A stretch of 64,000 nucleotides of DNA from Devosia sp. RR2S18 (GTDB taxonomy: Bacteria > Pseudomonadota > Alphaproteobacteria > Rhizobiales > Devosiaceae). The notes beneath the pieces were generated by a model. The model was not told the origin of the DNA. It saw only the letters and a list, made by a program, of their open reading frames with translations, and made no database searches. The stretch covers positions 3,186,001 to 3,250,000 of the forward strand of contig NZ_CP126539.1 in assembly GCF_030177755.1 (NCBI RefSeq), given 5' to 3'. Both the position numbers and the translations under genes were made by a program. This document shows, one piece after another, positions 60,472-64,000 of this stretch. Within the stretch, counting starts at the first letter, position 1; each line of letters begins with the position of its first letter.

Positions 60472-62796
60472 ATGAGGGGTAGCTCAGTTATTCAACCAGC
60501 CCACCGCACACTCCCACCGGCAGACTACGTGTCGATGATCCGTTCGCTCTATGCTGACGGATGGTCCATGTTGTTTGGCGCCTTCGGCTCTGCCCTTGCC
60601 GCCGCGGTGGCGGGCGTCGAGTCTCAGTCGATGATCCTGGGCGTAATAGCGGTCCTGTTCGTTGTCATCGGTACGATCCGCGCCATCGACATGCGCTACT
60701 TCGATACCGTCGAACTAGCGGACACCGATGTCCAAACGGCGACACATTGGGAGCTGCGGGCGACGATCGGTGCTGCGGCCATCGCCCTGCTCTATGGCGT
60801 ATGGTGTTTGGTGAGCTTCTGGGTGGTTGATGACCCATTCGCCGAGCTTACTGCGGCATCGGTTTCCGTTTCGGTTTTGGTCGGCGTTGCGCAGCGCAAT
60901 TTCGCGATTGATCGCCTGATGACAATTCAGGTGCTGTTTATAGCGGTGCCGCTGAGCATCGGGCTGTTGCTGGTTGGCGACGTCTACTACGCTCTGCTGA
61001 GCCTGCTCCTATTGCCGTTTTTCCTAAGTTTGCGGCGGATTTCGGGAAATGCTCGCAGCGTCTTCCTGCGAGCGATCCATGGTCGGATTGCAGCATCGGC
61101 TCTCGCGACCCAGCTCGACACCGCTTTGGCTACGCTCGAGCATGGCCTGCTCATGCTGGACAAGGCTGGCCGTATCGAAGTCGCCAATGCACGCGCAATC
61201 TTTGCCTTCCGGCTAGCGGAAGCAAAGGCCTGGGTGGGGCACCCGGTCGAGGAACTGCTGGATGCAGCGCTGGAGAATGGGCAGGTTCCGCAGAGTGCCC
61301 ACGATCATCTTCTGGGCCTTATCCAGATGCGTGGCAGCGGCAAGGTGGTGCTGCCACTGCAAGATGGAAAGCACTACGAGATTTCAGTGTCCTCTCGCCG
61401 TGACAAGACGGTCCTCCTGCTCGAGGATGTGTCAGAGCGCGTGCTGGCCCAGGAGCGCATGACTTATTTGGCCCGGCACGATGCGCTGACAGGCTTGCCC
61501 AACCGCGCCTACTTTGCTGAGCAGGTACAGCGGGCTCTCCGAGCCCGGCAGGTGTCTGGTGCGCCTGATTGCGCGGCTCTGTGGATCTTTGATCTGGACG
61601 ACTTCAAGCACATCAACGACACCATGGGTCATCTGGTGGGCGACAAGGTGCTTGCTGAGGTTGGGCAGCGGCTGCGGCAGGCCTTGGGCCCCGATGCGCT
61701 CGTCGCGCGTCTCGGCGGGGATGAGTTCGTTGCCTTTCAGTGCGATGGCGCGTCGCGAGAATTCCTCGAGGGCCTGGCCGATGAAGTGCTGCGGGTGATG
61801 CGGGAAGACCTCTTCATCCCAGACCTGCAGCTTGCCGTCGCCGTCAGCGTTGGTGCAGTCGTCTCCGATGATACGGCCGATGAACTTGACGCGTTGATGA
61901 TCAAGGCGGATCTTGCAATTTATGCTGCCAAAGCGGTGGGCAAGGGACAAACGGTCCAGTTCCACGACCGCATGGACCAGGAGTACCATCAACGGCAGCA
62001 GTTGAAGGCCGATCTGCGAGACGCCATCAAGGCTGGGCAACTCACACTGGCCTACCAGACCATCTTTGATCCTCGAGAGAACAGGATCTTGGGTTGCGAG
62101 GCGCTCGCCCGGTGGGTTCATCCGCAGCTCGGACCAGTGTCCCCAGCGGTATTCATCCCGATTGCCGAGGAAGCTGGCCTCATCACCGACTTGACGCGCC
62201 AAGTACTGTGCATGGCGACGCGTGAGTGCCAGTCTTGGCCGGACAGCTTTACCGTCGCCGTCAACATCTCGGCACGCGACTTTCGCGCTGGGGATGTCGA
62301 AAGCATGGTGGTGTGCGCGCTGGAGCATTCCGGTTTGAAGCCCGACCGGCTCGAGATCGAAGTCACCGAGACTGCCCTTATTGAGGAGCGCGAAGCGGCC
62401 AAGGCTGCGCTCGCCGCCCTGCGCGCCCGAGGTGTGGGCGTAGCCCTGGACGATTTCGGCACCGGATACTCCTCCCTCAGCTACCTGCGGGAGTTGCCCC
62501 TCACCAAGCTCAAGATCGACCGGAGCTTCCTGGCCAATGTCGAAACCGATTCGCAGGCGCTACGGCTGCTGGCAAACGTCGTGCAGTTGGGCAAGGATCT
62601 CGACCTCACCGTAACCATGGAAGGGGTGGAGACGGACGCTGAACTGCAACTGCTCATGGCCGAAACGAGTGTCGACCAGGTTCAAGGCTTTGTTTATGGA
62701 CCGCCCCTGAGCGCTGAAGGAATGACCAAGCTGTTGCAGGCCCGCTGCCCCACCATGTCCAGGACACAAGGCACAGAAAACCGTCGCATCAGGTGA
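60472..62796 (+). CDS. Membrane GGDEF/EAL c-di-GMP turnover protein
   Basis: The 774-residue protein has about five to six N-terminal membrane segments (residues 20-180), a PAS-like sensor (LDTALATLEHGLLMLDKAGR) near 205-315, a GGDEF domain with RLGGDEFVAF near 410-420, and an EAL domain with GCEALARWVHP near 541, then DDFGTGYSSLSYL and KLKIDRSFL. Both active motifs are intact, so it could make and break c-di-GMP or use one domain for binding. ATG 60472 follows GGAGGGAGCAAGC. A conspicuous palindrome lies in its leader. Confidence 0.92.
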   Translation: MRGSSVIQPAHRTLPPADYVSMIRSLYADGWSMLFGAFGSALAAAVAGVESQSMILGVIAVLFVVIGTIRAIDMRYFDTVELADTDVQTATHWELRATIGAAAIALLYGVWCLVSFWVVDDPFAELTAASVSVSVLVGVAQRNFAIDRLMTIQVLFIAVPLSIGLLLVGDVYYALLSLLLLPFFLSLRRISGNARSVFLRAIHGRIAASALATQLDTALATLEHGLLMLDKAGRIEVANARAIFAFRLAEAKAWVGHPVEELLDAALENGQVPQSAHDHLLGLIQMRGSGKVVLPLQDGKHYEISVSSRRDKTVLLLEDVSERVLAQERMTYLARHDALTGLPNRAYFAEQVQRALRARQVSGAPDCAALWIFDLDDFKHINDTMGHLVGDKVLAEVGQRLRQALGPDALVARLGGDEFVAFQCDGASREFLEGLADEVLRVMREDLFIPDLQLAVAVSVGAVVSDDTADELDALMIKADLAIYAAKAVGKGQTVQFHDRMDQEYHQRQQLKADLRDAIKAGQLTLAYQTIFDPRENRILGCEALARWVHPQLGPVSPAVFIPIAEEAGLITDLTRQVLCMATRECQSWPDSFTVAVNISARDFRAGDVESMVVCALEHSGLKPDRLEIEVTETALIEEREAAKAALAALRARGVGVALDDFGTGYSSLSYLRELPLTKLKIDRSFLANVETDSQALRLLANVVQLGKDLDLTVTMEGVETDAELQLLMAETSVDQVQGFVYGPPLSAEGMTKLLQARCPTMSRTQGTENRRIR

Positions 62797-62839
62797 ACCG
62801 CCGCCGTTAACCTCGTCGCCAAGCGCAGTTTGACTAAAG

Positions 62840-62854
62840 TTAACGAGCCGTTAA
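62840..62854. promoter_or_regulatory. CtrA-type site TTAA-N7-TTAA upstream of the FeeM-like gene
   Basis: TTAA at 62840-62843 and 62851-62854 are seven bases apart; the site also reads GTTAAC-GAGCC-GTTAAC, a palindromic form. A GTTAACC half-site lies near 62806. It is 36 bases before ATG 62891, and only that gene is downstream, so the target is clear. Confidence 0.65.
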
Positions 62855-62890
62855 CATCCCGCCATTCTTCAATTTCTGGTGGGGCGGACC

Positions 62891-63682
62891 ATGTTAGTTG
62901 ACTCGGATAGCGCAGCTGCAGCGGATGCAGGGCCACCCTCTCGCTTTGCTGGAGCGTTGCTGGATGTCCTCGATCGCGTGAGCTACGCCCAGGTGGAGCC
63001 GGGGGTAGTGGAAGACCCGATCTACAAGTTGCGCTATCGCGCCTATACGCGTGAAGGCTTCATGGATCACAACCCAGAAGAGATCTGCGTCGACGATCTT
63101 GACGCTGAACCCAACGGGATGAGTTTCGGCGTCTTCATCGATAATGAGCTGGTGAGCTCGATCCGATTGCATCACCTGACGGAAAAGACTCGGCGCTCCC
63201 CTAGCATGAAGGTATGCCCCGACATCCTGGAGCCAATGCTCGACCAAGGCATGAGCTTCATCGATCCCAGCCGTTTCACCGCAGACCACGAAGCTTCCCT
63301 GGCCTACCCGGCACTCCCATTCCTAACCCTGCGCATGGCCGCGATGGCTTCGGTCCACTTCAATGCGAGCCAATGCTTGGCCTTGGTTCGGCCCGAGCAC
63401 GGGGCGTTCTACAAGCGCGTATTCGGGTCCGAACCCCTGTGTAGTGCCCGTACCTATCCGGGCCTGCATTTCCCGGTATGCCTGTTTGGCGCGAGCGTGG
63501 ACATGATCCGCTCCCGCGTGGCGCAGCGCTTCCCCTTCTTTCTCTCGACGGCAGAAGAGCGGAACGCACTGTTCAGCAAGCCGCTGGTCACCGGAGCGCA
63601 GCGGCGCATTGCAGCCAGTGCTAGACGGGCGCTCGACGCTGCCCGAGTTGCCCGGGATAAACAGATTGAGGCAGCCGTCTAG
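62891..63682 (+). CDS. FeeM-like N-acyl amino acid synthase (GNAT fold)
   Basis: The 263-residue protein resembles the FeeM/autoinducer-synthase branch of GNAT acyltransferases: IYKLRYRAYTREGFMDHNPE (LxLRYxxY-type opening), FGVFIDNELVSSIRLHHLTE, FIDPSRFTADHEASLAYPAL and CLALVRPEHGAFYKRVFGSE. Such enzymes join acyl-ACP or acyl-CoA to an amine and can make lipid or signal molecules. ATG 62891 follows GGGGCGG; GTG 62879 is an alternative. No acyl-carrier or regulator gene adjoins it. The product is unknown. Confidence 0.75.
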   Translation: MLVDSDSAAAADAGPPSRFAGALLDVLDRVSYAQVEPGVVEDPIYKLRYRAYTREGFMDHNPEEICVDDLDAEPNGMSFGVFIDNELVSSIRLHHLTEKTRRSPSMKVCPDILEPMLDQGMSFIDPSRFTADHEASLAYPALPFLTLRMAAMASVHFNASQCLALVRPEHGAFYKRVFGSEPLCSARTYPGLHFPVCLFGASVDMIRSRVAQRFPFFLSTAEERNALFSKPLVTGAQRRIAASARRALDAARVARDKQIEAAV

Positions 63683-63705
63683 CTCTCCCGGCTTTTGATG
63701 ACCGT

Positions 63706-63747
63706 GAGACCTGCCGCATCTACATGCGGCAGGTCTCTGTCTGTTTG
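63706..63747 (+). terminator. Strong hairpin terminator after the FeeM-like gene
   Basis: A perfect 14-bp stem (GAGACCTGCCGCAT against ATGCGGCAGGTCTC) with a CTAC loop at 63706-63737 is followed by TGTCTGTTTG. Confidence 0.8.
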
Positions 63748-63882
63748 GGCGTCTCCCGCGCCGGAGGTGCGGCTGACCTCCCCGACCGCAGTTCTGCGCT
63801 GCCGCTGATTCACCTAGCTTGTTCAAGGAACAAGCGGGCGGCTTAGCCGTTTACCGGTGTACGCTGCAATTGGGAGTGCCGC

Positions 63883-64000
63883 GTGGAGCCGCTCGTTGAA
63901 GAACTAACGACCGAATTATCGGCGCGCTATGTGCAATATGTGGAGACTCTCCTGATCGATCTGAACACGGAGGAGAACGCCGCCGAGTTCAAGGTCGGCT
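63883..64000 (+). CDS. Unknown protein, N-terminal part only
   Basis: GTG 63883 follows GGGAGTGCC and opens a frame that runs to the window edge. The 39 visible residues begin VEPLVEELTTELSARYVQYV and continue ETLLIDLNTEENAAEFKVG, an acidic helical start with no signal peptide. The family cannot be told from this fragment. Confidence 0.5.
   Translation, partial: MEPLVEELTTELSARYVQYVETLLIDLNTEENAAEFKVG

Overview
The window is a high-GC chromosomal segment of an alphaproteobacterium, most likely of the Hyphomicrobiales and perhaps Devosia-like. That placement is an inference from gene content: aerobic-type cob genes, a Tat-exported OpgG in an opgG-x-opgH-opgC operon, an alphaproteobacterial hmuPSTUV heme locus, DUF1127 proteins, a FeeM-like acyltransferase and CtrA-type TTAA-N7-TTAA sites. 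No rRNA, tRNA, CRISPR array or prophage was seen. The only mobile element is one intact IS3-family copy.

Layout. 1-2.2 kb: end of a cobalamin operon (cobJ-cobL-cobM). 2.2-6.9 kb, minus: osmoregulated periplasmic glucan operon opgG, a 45-codon gene in the position of opgI, opgH, opgC. 7.1-11.3 kb, minus: ugpBAEC glycerol-3-phosphate importer behind a three-repeat Pho box, with two strong hairpins between ugpB and ugpA. 11.5-16.7 kb: erythromycin-esterase-like hydrolase convergent with a phosphoribosyltransferase, a small unknown gene, a GT28/GT1-type glycosyltransferase and an MFS transporter. 16.9-19.2 kb: two tiny membrane/exported proteins, an FKBP prolyl isomerase and a BaiN/HI0933-type flavoprotein. 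19.2-25.6 kb: heme uptake, with a TonB-dependent receptor divergent from hmuP-hmuS-hmuT-hmuU-hmuV. 25.7-27.3 kb: LysR regulator divergent from a SAM methyltransferase. 27.3-32.6 kb, minus: ytfQ-ytfR-ytfT-yjfF sugar (galactofuranose-type) ABC importer co-transcribed with its likely FadR-type regulator.

32.9-34.4 kb: outer-membrane-like protein, then DUF1127 plus two small unknown proteins. 34.5-37.5 kb: a tightly linked three-gene signalling unit made of a periplasmic molybdopterin-oxidoreductase-fold protein with no cysteine, a histidine kinase and a REC-PAS-LuxR response regulator. 37.6-41.4 kb: PerM/AI-2E transporter with an unusual C-terminal GAF-like extension, NUDIX hydrolase and THUMP RNA methyltransferase. 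41.5-46.5 kb: glgX, the IS3-family element and topoisomerase IB. 46.5-54.8 kb: lipoprotein, small exported peptide, EamA transporter, DUF7282-like protein, GH38 alpha-mannosidase, small unknown proteins, methyltransferase and PAP2 phosphatase. 55-60 kb: BCCT osmolyte transporter, SDR plus DenD-like dehydrogenase pair, rpsU, a 23-residue micro-ORF and a HAD phosphatase. 60.4-64 kb: GGDEF/EAL protein, FeeM-like N-acyl synthase and the start of an unknown gene.

The main points of interest are a pair, possibly a trio, of small basic membrane peptides sharing one architecture; three perfect CtrA-type sites in intergenic DNA; the cysteine-less molybdopterin-fold two-component unit; a long imperfect palindrome before the c-di-GMP gene; and helically phased CGAAA repeats before the DUF1127 operon. 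No sequence searches were run, so all names rest on motif recognition.
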